From CAYLLN01 sp033762315 (GTDB lineage: Bacteria > Planctomycetota > Planctomycetia > Pirellulales > Pirellulaceae), in assembly GCA_033762315.1 (NCBI GenBank), contig JANRLS010000079.1:1-64000 (forward strand): a stretch of 64,000 bases of DNA. The letters are read 5' to 3'. The notes under the pieces were generated by a model that was not told where the DNA came from, ran no database searches, and saw only the letters and a list, made by a program, of their open reading frames with translations. Shown here one piece after another: positions 24,410 through 33,793 of the stretch. The stretch's first letter is position 1. The number at the start of each line of letters is the position of its first letter. The position numbers and the translations under genes are program-made.

Positions 24410-25774
24410 ATGCGGTGTACCTTTGCCATGCGGTGTACCTTGTCCATCACGCTGCTGCTGCTTGTTTCGGGGCTGGCGGCGCGCGCGGATGAAGCCGCGC
24501 CCGCCGATCCCTGGCCCGCCGCGGCGAGCAAGCTGCAAGGAGCAACGGTCACGGTCCGCATCTGGACCGGCGCTCAGCTCGCGGCCGCGAATCCGCTCCC
24601 CGCCAAGCCCGAGGCTCCAGAGGCCGTCACGGTTTGCTCCGGCGTCTGCGTTCGTCAGGGTTCCATCGTCACGGCCGCCATGGCGGGCTCCGATTCGCGC
24701 ATTCGCCTGACGTTGCCCGGCGGCAAGCAGGCCGATGCCAAGCTGCAAGTGATTGACGAAGTTTCGGGCCTCGCTCTCTTGCGAACCGATTCGACCGACG
24801 CGACCCCGCTCCCGCTCGCCGAGGCGCTCCCCGCGGTCGGTGCCGGCGTCATGACCGCCGCGGCGTGGGGGATCGAACTGCCACTGGTATCGCAAGGAAT
24901 CGTCGCCGGAATCGACCGGCAGCGACCCGGTGCGACCAACCCGCCACTGTTGCAATGCGATTTGCGGACGACCGAAACCTCGAGCGGTGCGGGAGTGGTC
25001 GATCGTGCCGGCGGACTGGTCGGCGTCATCATCGCCGCCGATAGCCCCGAATCGCGCCGCGGCTGGGCCTATGCCGTGCCGGTGTCGCATGTGCAGCGGC
25101 TGCTGCGGGCCGCCGACGAACAGCAGGGAGCCGGGGTGACGATCATCAAGCGTCGCCGGCCGCTGGTGGGGATGGTGCTCGACCAAAACGACGAGGCGAT
25201 CGTGGTGCAGCGGGTCGTTGCCGGTGGTCCGGCCGAGAAGGCGGGCCTGAAGCCGGGCGATCAGGTGCTGGCGACCGATGGCGTGGCGATTCGCTCGGTG
25301 TATCAGGCGGTGCTGCCGACGCTGTATAAGCAACCTGGCGACACGCTCACGTTTCGCATCCAGCGGGAGGGGACGCCGCGCGACGTGCAAGTGGTGCTCG
25401 GCGGCGGTGTCGAGGTGACGTCGGCTCCTTTTGAATTGCTGGCCGGCCTGATGCAGCCCAAGGTGGAAGTGTCGCGCGATGCCGCGGGAAACTACATCGC
25501 CAAGCGCGGCGAGCGGAACGTGCGCGAGGTGTTTGCCCCGCCATTGCCGGACGAAGAATTGCCCGCCGCTCCCGCCGCCGGTGGCGCGACCGCCGCCGAA
25601 AAGCTGGCCTTGCTCGAAAAGGCGCTCGATCGCTATCGCATCGTGATCGAGGTCCAGCAAAAGCAATTGGCCGACGAACAAAATCGCCGCCAGGTGCAAG
25701 AGGAGCTGATTCAATCGCTCCGCACCGAAATGGAAGCCCTCCGCCGTCAGATCGAAGCGGCGAAAGGTAAATAG
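24410..25774 (+). CDS. HtrA-like PDZ protein with degenerate protease domain
   Basis: This is a 454-residue exported protein. A signal peptide (to about residue 27) precedes a trypsin-like fold of the DegP/HtrA type (about 35-235), a PDZ domain (about 245-330; VVAGGPAEKAGLKPGDQVLATDG) and a C-terminal coiled coil (about 395-454). The catalytic triad looks lost. The His strand reads GSIVTAAMAG where a His is expected, the Asp strand reads VSGLALLR instead of xxDLALL, and only a Ser-Gly remains near ETSSGAGVVD. It may therefore be a binding or sensor protein and not a protease. It follows the sigma and putative anti-sigma genes by 15 bp. The start codon region is duplicated (see findings). Confidence 0.87.
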   Translation: MRCTFAMRCTLSITLLLLVSGLAARADEAAPADPWPAAASKLQGATVTVRIWTGAQLAAANPLPAKPEAPEAVTVCSGVCVRQGSIVTAAMAGSDSRIRLTLPGGKQADAKLQVIDEVSGLALLRTDSTDATPLPLAEALPAVGAGVMTAAAWGIELPLVSQGIVAGIDRQRPGATNPPLLQCDLRTTETSSGAGVVDRAGGLVGVIIAADSPESRRGWAYAVPVSHVQRLLRAADEQQGAGVTIIKRRRPLVGMVLDQNDEAIVVQRVVAGGPAEKAGLKPGDQVLATDGVAIRSVYQAVLPTLYKQPGDTLTFRIQREGTPRDVQVVLGGGVEVTSAPFELLAGLMQPKVEVSRDAAGNYIAKRGERNVREVFAPPLPDEELPAAPAAGGATAAEKLALLEKALDRYRIVIEVQQKQLADEQNRRQVQEELIQSLRTEMEALRRQIEAAKGK

Positions 25775-25788
25775 TGGGGGCAGGGTTC

Positions 25789-26898
25789 CTAATCTGCCTT
25801 CCGCTCTTTCTCCATCAGCCGCAGCGCCTCGACCGCCGTGCTTTGCAGTTGAATGCGTCCCGACTCGATCTGCTCGAGCGGGGATTGGGCCAGGGTTTTC
25901 AGCGACTGCTTGAGGCCGCTCAGGTCGGCATCGGGATTGGACTGGGCGAAAATCAGCGCGGCCCGGATGCCGTTGAGCAGCACGGTCGCCCGCTTGCGGT
26001 CTTGCTCGTCGGCATATTTTTCGTCCTTGGCGGCCTGATTGTTGTCCGGATCGAGCATCTCTTTCAGCACCGGCAGGCAAGCCGCATCGCCGCGACGGGC
26101 GAGCCCGGTGGCGGCGTTGTAGCGGGCGTTGGCATAGGGATCGTGCAGCATTTGCCGCAGCCGGGCGATCGCCTCGTCGCTGCCAATCACTCCGAGGGCG
26201 AAAGCGGCGACCGCCCGCACCTCGGCATGAGGACGAAAGGCGCTCGGCTCGTTTCCATCGACGGCGGCGGGGGCGGGGTCATCCTCGCTGCGCTCGCGCG
26301 ATGCCGCCAGCAGCAGCTTCATCAGCTCGGCATTTTCGGCGAGGGTTTGCGGGCCAACGCTATCGGCCAGGGTGGTGATCGATTCCAGGGCCGCGATCCG
26401 CACCTCGACCTCCAGCGGGTGGCTCTCTTGCTTCGCCGCGCGCATGAGCACCGGCAGGCCATCGAGCAGAGCGAACGAACCAAGTGCCCGGCAAAGGAAC
26501 ATCCGCCGCATGATGCGGACTTTGTCTCCCGAGCCTTCGATTTTCACATCAAGATCGCGGCCGAGAAACGCGGCCAATTCGCCCGCCAGCTTAGTATCGC
26601 GGCGGAGCGCGTCGTATTTCGGATCGGGGCTGCGGAGCAGGTCGGCCAGTTCATAGGCCCGCTGCCAACTGCTGTCGTCGCCGCGCTGCAGCGCCTTGAC
26701 CAGGTCATCGGGATTATCGCGCCCCATGTGCGCGAGCCAACTGAACGACAGCCACAGCAGCACCACAATCGAGACGATGGCAAGCGGAATCAGAAACAGC
26801 TGCAAAATGAAGCTGGCGGTCGGGGCTTCGACCGGCGGCAGCGATTCCAGCCGCTTCCCCTCCGGGCTGGTGGGGGGGGCGGCATCGGGGAGCGACAT
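25789..26898 (-). CDS. membrane-anchored HEAT-repeat protein
   Basis: This is a 369-residue protein with one N-terminal membrane anchor (about 31-56; SFILQLFLIPLAIVSIVVLLWLSF, shown in two parts: SFILQLFLIP and LAIVSIVVLLW). The rest is helical with HEAT/PBS-lyase-like repeats (VRIAALESITTLADS, VRAVAAFALGVIGSDEAIARL, ARYNAATGLARRGDAACL). Such repeats act as protein-protein scaffolds; no enzyme motif is seen. I chose ATG 26898 because GAGG lies seven bases upstream; a longer form would start at 26931. It converges with the PDZ gene, 14 bp away, and is divergent from the lipoate ligase gene. Confidence 0.85.
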   Translation of the reverse strand: MSLPDAAPPTSPEGKRLESLPPVEAPTASFILQLFLIPLAIVSIVVLLWLSFSWLAHMGRDNPDDLVKALQRGDDSSWQRAYELADLLRSPDPKYDALRRDTKLAGELAAFLGRDLDVKIEGSGDKVRIMRRMFLCRALGSFALLDGLPVLMRAAKQESHPLEVEVRIAALESITTLADSVGPQTLAENAELMKLLLAASRERSEDDPAPAAVDGNEPSAFRPHAEVRAVAAFALGVIGSDEAIARLRQMLHDPYANARYNAATGLARRGDAACLPVLKEMLDPDNNQAAKDEKYADEQDRKRATVLLNGIRAALIFAQSNPDADLSGLKQSLKTLAQSPLEQIESGRIQLQSTAVEALRLMEKERKAD

Positions 26899-26980
26899 GG
26901 CGAATCCTCGCAAGGGAGCGTATTCTCTCATCGTAGGTGACTACCGCGAGGCGTCAACGCCGCTGATCCGCCCCCCAGCC

Positions 26981-27697
26981 ATGCAACTGCTCGATTTGAC
27001 CCTCCCGACGCCGGCCGAAAACCTGGCTCTCGACGAAGCCCTGCTCGACGCGGCCGAAACGGGGCAGACGGGCGAAATTCTCCGGTTTTGGGAAGCTCCC
27101 CGCCCCCTCGTCGTGCTCGGTCGTTCGTCGGTCGCCGCCGCCGAGGTCGATCTGGACCGCTGCCAGTCGCTCGGCATTCCGGTGCTGCGCCGGGCGAGCG
27201 GTGGCGCGGCGATCGTCGCCGGCCCCGGTTGCCTGATGTATGGCGTGGTGCTGAGCTACCAGCGACAGCCCGCGCTGCGGATGCTCGACCAGGCGCACGA
27301 GTTCGTGCTGTCGCGAATCGCCCTGGCCCTGCGCCGGCTGGGGCATGATGTCTCCCGCCAGGGAACCAGCGACCTGGCCCTGGCCGGCCGCAAGTTTTCG
27401 GGCAATAGCCTGCGCTGCAAGCGCGATCATCTGCTCTATCACGGCACACTGCTCTACGACTTCCCACTCGACCTGATCGGCCAGCTACTGCGCACCGCCC
27501 CCCGGCAGCCCGCCTATCGAGCCGGGCGGGAACACGGAGATTTTGTGGTCAATTTGCCAGTGGTCGAGCAGCAACTGCGGCAGGTCATCGCGAACTCGTT
27601 CGAGGCCTGGCAGGTTGCTAGTTCCTGGCCCGCGAATCAAGCCGCATCGCTTGTCGCCGAGCGCTACAGCCAGTCTGCGTGGAACATGATCCGCTAG
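26981..27697 (+). CDS. lipoate-protein ligase A / octanoyltransferase family protein
   Basis: This 238-residue protein is of the BPL/LplA fold and attaches lipoate or octanoate to the lysine of lipoyl domains such as that in the PDH E2 encoded at 6.4 kb. Family landmarks: ALDEALLDA near the start, PLVVLGRSS, the substrate loop VLRRASGGAAIVAGPG (family RRxSGGGxV), and DLALAGRKFSGNSLRCKRDHLLYHGTLL with the catalytic-site Lys in GRKFSGN. It lacks the C-terminal accessory domain of E. coli LplA, so it could be a single-domain ligase or an LipM/LipL-type transferase. I chose ATG 26981, as the upstream extension is antisense to the HEAT gene. Confidence 0.88.
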   Translation: MQLLDLTLPTPAENLALDEALLDAAETGQTGEILRFWEAPRPLVVLGRSSVAAAEVDLDRCQSLGIPVLRRASGGAAIVAGPGCLMYGVVLSYQRQPALRMLDQAHEFVLSRIALALRRLGHDVSRQGTSDLALAGRKFSGNSLRCKRDHLLYHGTLLYDFPLDLIGQLLRTAPRQPAYRAGREHGDFVVNLPVVEQQLRQVIANSFEAWQVASSWPANQAASLVAERYSQSAWNMIR

Positions 27698-27772
27698 TCG
27701 TGCAACCCTTTCGGCCCAACCGCTCCGCGTCTATATTCACGCGTCGTCTCGCGTCATCCGCCGGAGCGTTCC

Positions 27773-28297
27773 ATGACCGCCGCGCTCGAACTGAAAAAGT
27801 ACATTCGCGACATTCCGGACTTTCCCAAGCCGGGCATCCTGTTTCGCGACATCACCCCCTTGCTCGCCGACGCGGTCGCCTTTCGCGAGGCGATTCACCG
27901 AATGGCCGAGCCGTATCGCGGCCAAAAGATCGATGCGATTGTCGCGGCCGAGGCCCGCGGCTTCATCTTCGCCGCGCCGCTCGCCCTCGAACTGAACACC
28001 GGCTTCGTGCCGATTCGCAAGCCGGGCAAATTGCCGTACGAGCGGCATTCGTTCAAATACGCGCTCGAATACGGCAACGACACGCTGGAGATGCACATCG
28101 ACGGCGTCGAAAAGGGAGAGCGGGTGCTCGTGGTCGATGACCTGCTGGCCACCGGCGGGACGGTCGGCGCTTGCTGCCAATTGCTCGAGAAAACCGGGGC
28201 GGAAATCATCGGCTGTGCCTTCGCCATCGAGTTGCTGGCTTTGAACGGAGCCGCCGCCGTCGCGCCGCACAAAGTGTTCAGCCTGATCCAGTACTAA
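27773..28297 (+). CDS. apt: adenine phosphoribosyltransferase
   Basis: This purine salvage enzyme (174 residues) converts adenine and PRPP to AMP in the cytosol. The N-terminal IRDIPDFPKPGILFRDITPLL is diagnostic, and the PRPP-binding motif VLVVDDLLATGGTVGACC is intact. The flexible-loop region EARGFIFAAPLALELNTGFV and KPGKLPYE are also typical. Its length equals the family norm. It lies 75 bp downstream of the lipoate ligase gene and 23 bp upstream of the M24 peptidase gene. No regulatory site was seen. Confidence 0.97.
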   Translation: MTAALELKKYIRDIPDFPKPGILFRDITPLLADAVAFREAIHRMAEPYRGQKIDAIVAAEARGFIFAAPLALELNTGFVPIRKPGKLPYERHSFKYALEYGNDTLEMHIDGVEKGERVLVVDDLLATGGTVGACCQLLEKTGAEIIGCAFAIELLALNGAAAVAPHKVFSLIQY

Positions 28298-28320
28298 CCC
28301 GCCGCGTTGGTGAGAAACCC

Positions 28321-29511
28321 ATGTTTTCGCTGCCCGACGTGCAAGCCGCCCTGCGCGAATTTGGCCTCGATGGCTGGCTCTTGGCCGATTTTCGTGGCAG
28401 CAACGTGCTGGGGCGGCGGATCGTCGGCTTTCGCGACGACCAGATGGGCTCGCGGCGGTGGTTCTATTTTATTCCCGCCACCGGAACGCCCCGCAAGCTG
28501 GTCCATCGCATCGAATCGGCTGCGCTCGACCATTTGCCGGGCGAGAAAATTGTCTATCTCCGCTGGCAAGAGCTCGAAGCGGGCCTAGGCGAGTTGGTCG
28601 CTGGCGCGCAGCGGATCGCGATGGAGTATTCGCCGCGGAACGCCAACCCCTATGTCGCCCGCGTCGATGCGGGAACGGTCGAGCTCGTCCGCTCGCTGGG
28701 ACCGGAGATCGTTTCGTCCGGCAACCTCATTCAGCGCTTCGAGGCCACTTGGGACGACGACCAGTGGGCCATGCATCTCGAAGCCGCCCGGCATACGAAC
28801 TCCGCCTACGACGTGGCTTGGCGGTTCATCGCTAGCGAAGTGCGGGCCCGCGGCAGCGTGAAGGAGACGGCCGTGCAGTCGGTCGTTATGGACCACTTTC
28901 GCGCTCACGGGCTGACGACCTATCATCCGCCGATTGTCGGGGCGAACGAGCACAGCGGCGATCCCCATTTCGACACTTCGCCGGCCACCGACGTTGCCAT
29001 GCGCGAGGGGGATTTTGTCCTTATCGACTTGTGGGCCAAGCTCGACCGGCCGCGCAGCGTCTATAGCGACTTGACGCGCGTCGGCTTCATCGGGCAAACC
29101 ACGCCCGATAAGCACGAGCGGATTTTTCAGATCGTCGCCGCCGCGCGCGATGCGGCCATCGCCAAGGTTCGGGCCGCCTTTGCGGCCGGGCGTCCGCTGG
29201 CGGGGTGGGAGGTCGATCAGGCGGCTCGCGAGGTGATCGAGCAGGCGGGGTATGGAGAGTATTTCATTCATCGCACCGGTCACAACATTGGCCAAGAGGT
29301 GCATGGCAACGGGGCCAATATGGACAACCTCGAAACCCGCGAAGAGCGGCTGGTGCTTCCCCGCACCTGCTTTTCCATCGAGCCCGGCATTTATCTGCCC
29401 GAGTTCGGCGTGCGGAGCGAAGTCGATGTCTTTATCGACGCCACCGGCAGTGTCCATGTCACTGGCGGCGACCTGCAGCGGCAAGTGGTGCCGATTTTGA
29501 GCGACTATTGA
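28321..29511 (+). CDS. M24 family metallopeptidase (Xaa-Pro aminopeptidase-like)
   Basis: This 396-residue protein has a creatinase-type N-terminal domain (about 1-155) and a pita-bread peptidase domain (about 165-396). Metal-ligand regions are recognisable: LIDLWAKLDRPRSVYSDLTR supplies two Asp, HRTGHNIGQEVHGNG the His, and CFSIEPGIYLPEFGVRSEVD two Glu. Proline peptidases of this family cleave Xaa-Pro bonds or act as dipeptidases. There is no signal peptide, so it should be cytosolic. It is probably cotranscribed with apt. Confidence 0.92.
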   Translation: MFSLPDVQAALREFGLDGWLLADFRGSNVLGRRIVGFRDDQMGSRRWFYFIPATGTPRKLVHRIESAALDHLPGEKIVYLRWQELEAGLGELVAGAQRIAMEYSPRNANPYVARVDAGTVELVRSLGPEIVSSGNLIQRFEATWDDDQWAMHLEAARHTNSAYDVAWRFIASEVRARGSVKETAVQSVVMDHFRAHGLTTYHPPIVGANEHSGDPHFDTSPATDVAMREGDFVLIDLWAKLDRPRSVYSDLTRVGFIGQTTPDKHERIFQIVAAARDAAIAKVRAAFAAGRPLAGWEVDQAAREVIEQAGYGEYFIHRTGHNIGQEVHGNGANMDNLETREERLVLPRTCFSIEPGIYLPEFGVRSEVDVFIDATGSVHVTGGDLQRQVVPILSDY

Positions 29512-29632
29512 CCTTTCGGCCCGGAAATGCCATCATCAACGACTGCTGATGTAACCGCCGCCAGCAGCCGATCATAAACTGTTGGAATAGCGCCGACCCG
29601 CCTGAAAATCCCGCCGAACTGAGGTTTTCCCG

Positions 29633-31015
29633 ATGCTCACCATCTACGGCAGCCGCAACCAGGGTGGATTTTGCGACCGCAGCAGCCGCCGCGATTTTCT
29701 GACCATCGGCGGCATGGCTTTGGGTGGCATCGCCCTGCCGCAACTATTGCGGGCGGAAGGCGAGCCGGCGGCCAAGCGGGAGCGCGGCTCGCGGTCGCAC
29801 AAGGCGATTATCAACGTCTATCTTCCCGGCGGCCCGCCTCACATCGACATGTGGGACTTGAAGCCCGATGCCCCGGCCGAGATTCGGGGCGAATATAGCC
29901 CAATCAAGACGAACGTCCCCGGCATGGAAATCTGCGAGCTGTTTCCCAAGCTCGCCAAGATGGCCGATAAGTTTGCCATCATCCGCTCGCTGGCCGATAG
30001 TGCCGGCGACCACGCAGCCTATCAATGCATGACCGGCCGCACCCGCGGCCAGCAGCCACCGCCCGGCGGTTGGCCGGCGATGGGAGCCTGGGCCAGCAAG
30101 CTCAAGGGGAGCGTCAATCCCTCGGTGCCGGCCCATCTGAGCCTGATGTACAAGACGGGCGAGGCCCGCTGGGGAGATCCCGGCGATGGGGGCTTCCTCG
30201 GCATGGGGCACGCTCCGTTCCGCCTCGTTGGCGGGCGCGACAACGGCATGAAATCGGACAACATGGTTTTGCAGGGAGTAACGCTCGACCGGCTGCACGA
30301 CCGCGATTCGCTCCGCTCTTCGCTTGACCACTTCCGCCGCCAGGCCGATGCCACCGGCGCGATGGACGGGCTCGATCAGTTCTCGCAAAAGGCGATGGGC
30401 ATCCTCACTTCAAGCAAGCTGGCCGACGCGCTCGACCTGTCGAAGGAAGACCCCAATGTCGTCGAGAAGTACGGCGTCGATGATCCGGCGTTCGAGCGCG
30501 ATGGCGCTCCGCGGATGGTCCGCAACTTCTGCATCGCGCGGCGATTGGTGGAGGCCGGAGCGCGGGTCGTCTCGATGAACTTCATCCGCTGGGACTGGCA
30601 CGGCGGCGACGGGATGAACTTCGTGAACAGCAAGCGGGACTTCCCGCTGCTCGATTCGGGTTTGTCGTCGCTCTTGCAAGATTTGCACGAGCGGGGGCTG
30701 GATAAGGATGTTTCCGTGGTCGTCTGGGGCGAATTCGGCCGCACGCCGCGCCTCAACAAAAGCAATAGCCGCGACCACTGGCCGCAGGCCAATGCCGCCA
30801 TTGTGGCTGGCGGCGGCATGAAGCTAGGGCAAGTCATCGGCGCGACCAATAAGTATGCCGAGCATCCCGTCGAGCGGCCGGTCCTCTTCCAAGAGGTCTT
30901 CGCCACGCTCTATGCCAAGGCGGGCCTGTCGCTCAACACCCGCGAATTCGATCTCCGCGGCCGGCCCCAATATCTCGTCGATCCCGGCATCGAGCCGATG
31001 CGGGAATTGATGTAG
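29633..31015 (+). CDS. DUF1501 domain protein, Tat-exported
   Basis: This 460-residue protein belongs to the DUF1501 family, which is expanded in planctomycetes and structurally related to sulfatase/alkaline-phosphatase folds. A twin-arginine leader (SSRRDFLTIGGMALGGIALP) is near residues 18-40. Family motifs include YLPGGPPHIDMWDLKPDAP and WGEFGRTPRLN, plus NSRDHWPQANA near the end. No catalytic function is established for the family. It stands alone here, downstream of the M24 gene and convergent with the WD40/cytochrome gene. Confidence 0.93.
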   Translation: MLTIYGSRNQGGFCDRSSRRDFLTIGGMALGGIALPQLLRAEGEPAAKRERGSRSHKAIINVYLPGGPPHIDMWDLKPDAPAEIRGEYSPIKTNVPGMEICELFPKLAKMADKFAIIRSLADSAGDHAAYQCMTGRTRGQQPPPGGWPAMGAWASKLKGSVNPSVPAHLSLMYKTGEARWGDPGDGGFLGMGHAPFRLVGGRDNGMKSDNMVLQGVTLDRLHDRDSLRSSLDHFRRQADATGAMDGLDQFSQKAMGILTSSKLADALDLSKEDPNVVEKYGVDDPAFERDGAPRMVRNFCIARRLVEAGARVVSMNFIRWDWHGGDGMNFVNSKRDFPLLDSGLSSLLQDLHERGLDKDVSVVVWGEFGRTPRLNKSNSRDHWPQANAAIVAGGGMKLGQVIGATNKYAEHPVERPVLFQEVFATLYAKAGLSLNTREFDLRGRPQYLVDPGIEPMRELM

Positions 31016-31070
31016 CGCCCCCTGGCGGTCAAATTCAGGCAAGAAAGCCATCGCCTTCGCCGCGCGGAGC

Positions 31071-33770
31071 TCACGGATCGAGACTCTGCCTCGCGCTGGA
31101 GTTTTGCCCCGACCAGACGCGCAAGACCCCATCGGCACCGCCGGCGACAATGAACTCTCCGGCGGGGGTCGCGGCGACGGCATGTTGATGCCCTTTCGCC
31201 CCGGCATAGACGAGGATTTCGCCATCGCTCGTGGTGCGATGCAGGCGAATCGTGCCGTCGCCCGAGGCGGCGACATACTGCTCGCTCGCCCCCAGAAACG
31301 CCAGCGAAGTCACTTCGCGCTTATAAGCCCCGATTTTGTAGCTGGTCCCCTTCATCGTCAACAGCGGCACGCCGGCCGAGGCATCCCACAGCTTCAGCAC
31401 CTGGTCGCCACCGCAGCTCACCAATCGCTGGCCGTCGGCTTTCCACGCGACGCCGAGCACGTGGGCCGTGTGGCCGGCGAGCACCTGGCGGGTCTCGCCC
31501 GTTTGCCAATCGATAATTTTTACCAGCCGATCCGCCGCGCCGGTCGCCAGGCTTGGCCCAGCGGGAGCGAAGCGCACGGCAAAGATCGTATCATCGTGAG
31601 CCGGAATCTCGCGCACCAGACGGCCATCGGCCACGCTCCAGATTTTGAGTTCGCCGGAGCGCGAGGCGAGCCCGCCGCCAGTGGCCAGAAACTGACCATC
31701 CGGGCTGAAGTCGAGCGCCAGGACGCGATCGACCGGCGCGCCCGCCGTCGTTGCCGCCGAGATCGTCCGGGCGAGTCGCCACTCGCTGGGGGCATCAAAA
31801 ACAACCACCCGCTTGTCGGACGAAACGCTGACGAGTTGGCTATCGCCAATGCCCGCCAGTCCGACAATGGGGGCCGAGTGTTCGGCCAGCGACTGGAAAG
31901 GCTGACCGGTGCCGGCGGCGAGCAGGTACACGGCGCCATCTTCGGTGCCAGCCACCAACTGCTGCCCATCCGTCGTGAAAGCGACGTGGCGAGCGTTCGG
32001 CACGTGCTGCTTGTGGGACAGCACGGCCGAGGCTTTGGCGGCCGCGAGCGACTTCACCCGTTCCTCGCGAATGGCCAAATCGGCCTTGGCGGCGGCGAAG
32101 GCTTGGGCCGCCTTCTCGGCCACCGCTTGGGCCCGGTCGATCACCGTTTGGGCGACGGCGACCGCCGTCTCCGCATCCGCTGCGGCCTTTTCGGCAGCCT
32201 CCTTTTTCTTCGCGTCGTCTCCCGCCTTGGCAATTGCCGCTTGTTTTTCGTCGCGAGCCTTTTCAGCCTTGACCTTTTCTTCCTCGGCCTTCTTCACATC
32301 CATCTCGGTAACGCCCACCCGCCGCTCGGTCCCTTCGTAGGACTTGATGTCTCGCTGAGCCAGGTCGGCGGCCGATTTGGCGAGAGCAATCTCGGCATCG
32401 AGTTGGGCGATTCGCGTGGCGTGGCGCGGATCGGTGGCCAGCTCGGCGACGAGCTTCTCGCTCTGCCCCTCCCACAGCCGGACTTTGCCGCCACCCGCCG
32501 CGGCGATCCGCTCGCCGCTGGAACTGGCAGCGAGTGACGCGACCGGCGCGCCGAGCGGCCACTCTCGAACTTTTCTCCCTGATTCCGCGTCAAACCGGCG
32601 CACCACGCCATCTTCGCCCCCCGAGAGAAACTCGCCCGGCTGATCGGCAATCGCCGCGAGCGCGGTCAACGCGCCGGTGTGGGCCTGAATCTCGCGCGGC
32701 GGCTGGGCCAGGTCTTTCGTTTCCCAAACGCGGACGATCCCATCCGCCGCGCCGCCGAGCAGCCATTCGCCGGCTTTCAGAAGAGCGAGCGACTGCAGCG
32801 ACACGGACAGTTCGACGGGTGAGCCCACCGGCGCGCCATCGGCCACTTTCCAGACCCGGAGCTTTTTGTCGTGCCCCGTGGAATAGACCGCGGCGCTGTC
32901 GGGCGAAAAAACAAGCGCGCTGATGTGGCCCGCGTGCGCCGCGATCTTCCGTAGCAATTTTCCATCGCTGGGCGAATGGAGCCGAATCTGACCCGTGTCG
33001 TCTCCCGTGGCGATCCATACTCCGTCGCTGCTGGTGGCGAGGGCCGACGGGGCCGATTCGCTCATCCACTCCGCGCTCTTCGCCGCAATGGGCCGCCGCC
33101 AGAGCTTCACCTCGCCGAAGGCACCACTAGCGAGCCACTGGCCGCTCCGGTTGAAGGCGAGCGAGCGAACAAAGTCTTGATGGGCGGCGACGCCAGATAG
33201 CGCCGGATCGACAAGCTGGGCCGCCAATTTGCCCGCCGGGAGGTCGTAAACGTGCAGCTCATTGGCCCGGCTGGCGACGGCGGTTTGCCCATCGTTGCTC
33301 ACAGCCACGGCGAAAATCGACTTCATGCCGACGGGAATCGGCTGCCAGGCGATGGGCCGCTGACTGGAAACGGCCCCGGTCCCCCCTTGCTCGATCCAGA
33401 GCCGAATCAGGCCGAGTTGAGGGGGCGTCAGCGGCTTGGCGCCGACCTGATTCTCGGCCGGCGGCATGAACGATTCTTCCTGGTGGGCGGCGACCTTGAG
33501 GAGTAGGCTCTCGGCGGGCTTGCCGGCAATGACCGCCGGGCCCTGATCGCCCCCTTGGAGGATCGCTGCGGGGGACTCCAGGCTGAGATTGGCCTCGTTG
33601 TGGCGGCTGTTGTGGCATGCGAGGCAACTGGCCCGCAAAATCGGCAGCACCTCGCGCTCGAAATCGACCGGGCCGGGATGATCGACCGGACCAATTGGAA
33701 TCGGCGCGGCGAGTAGCGGCGCGGCCAGACCGAGAAAGCAGGATGCAACTAGGAACGAGTGCCGTGGCAT
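31071..33770 (-). CDS. planctomycete cytochrome C / WD40 beta-propeller protein
   Basis: This is an exported protein of 899 residues. A signal peptide (about 1-22) precedes a cytochrome-c-like domain with the heme site CLACH (C49, C52, H53), then a first WD40 propeller (about 120-440). A long charged coiled coil rich in Ala, Lys and Glu follows (about 450-577), and a second set of WD40 repeats completes it (about 590-899; HEAT-free, with blade phrases such as VLGVAWKADGQRLVSCGGDQVLKLWD). It follows DUF1501 by 23 bp, the standard planctomycete gene pairing. ATG 33770 is chosen for the signal peptide; the longer frame enters the DUF1501 gene. Confidence 0.93.
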   Translation of the reverse strand: MPRHSFLVASCFLGLAAPLLAAPIPIGPVDHPGPVDFEREVLPILRASCLACHNSRHNEANLSLESPAAILQGGDQGPAVIAGKPAESLLLKVAAHQEESFMPPAENQVGAKPLTPPQLGLIRLWIEQGGTGAVSSQRPIAWQPIPVGMKSIFAVAVSNDGQTAVASRANELHVYDLPAGKLAAQLVDPALSGVAAHQDFVRSLAFNRSGQWLASGAFGEVKLWRRPIAAKSAEWMSESAPSALATSSDGVWIATGDDTGQIRLHSPSDGKLLRKIAAHAGHISALVFSPDSAAVYSTGHDKKLRVWKVADGAPVGSPVELSVSLQSLALLKAGEWLLGGAADGIVRVWETKDLAQPPREIQAHTGALTALAAIADQPGEFLSGGEDGVVRRFDAESGRKVREWPLGAPVASLAASSSGERIAAAGGGKVRLWEGQSEKLVAELATDPRHATRIAQLDAEIALAKSAADLAQRDIKSYEGTERRVGVTEMDVKKAEEEKVKAEKARDEKQAAIAKAGDDAKKKEAAEKAAADAETAVAVAQTVIDRAQAVAEKAAQAFAAAKADLAIREERVKSLAAAKASAVLSHKQHVPNARHVAFTTDGQQLVAGTEDGAVYLLAAGTGQPFQSLAEHSAPIVGLAGIGDSQLVSVSSDKRVVVFDAPSEWRLARTISAATTAGAPVDRVLALDFSPDGQFLATGGGLASRSGELKIWSVADGRLVREIPAHDDTIFAVRFAPAGPSLATGAADRLVKIIDWQTGETRQVLAGHTAHVLGVAWKADGQRLVSCGGDQVLKLWDASAGVPLLTMKGTSYKIGAYKREVTSLAFLGASEQYVAASGDGTIRLHRTTSDGEILVYAGAKGHQHAVAATPAGEFIVAGGADGVLRVWSGQNSSARQSLDP

Positions 33771-33793
33771 GAATACCGACCTTAGTGAACGCC

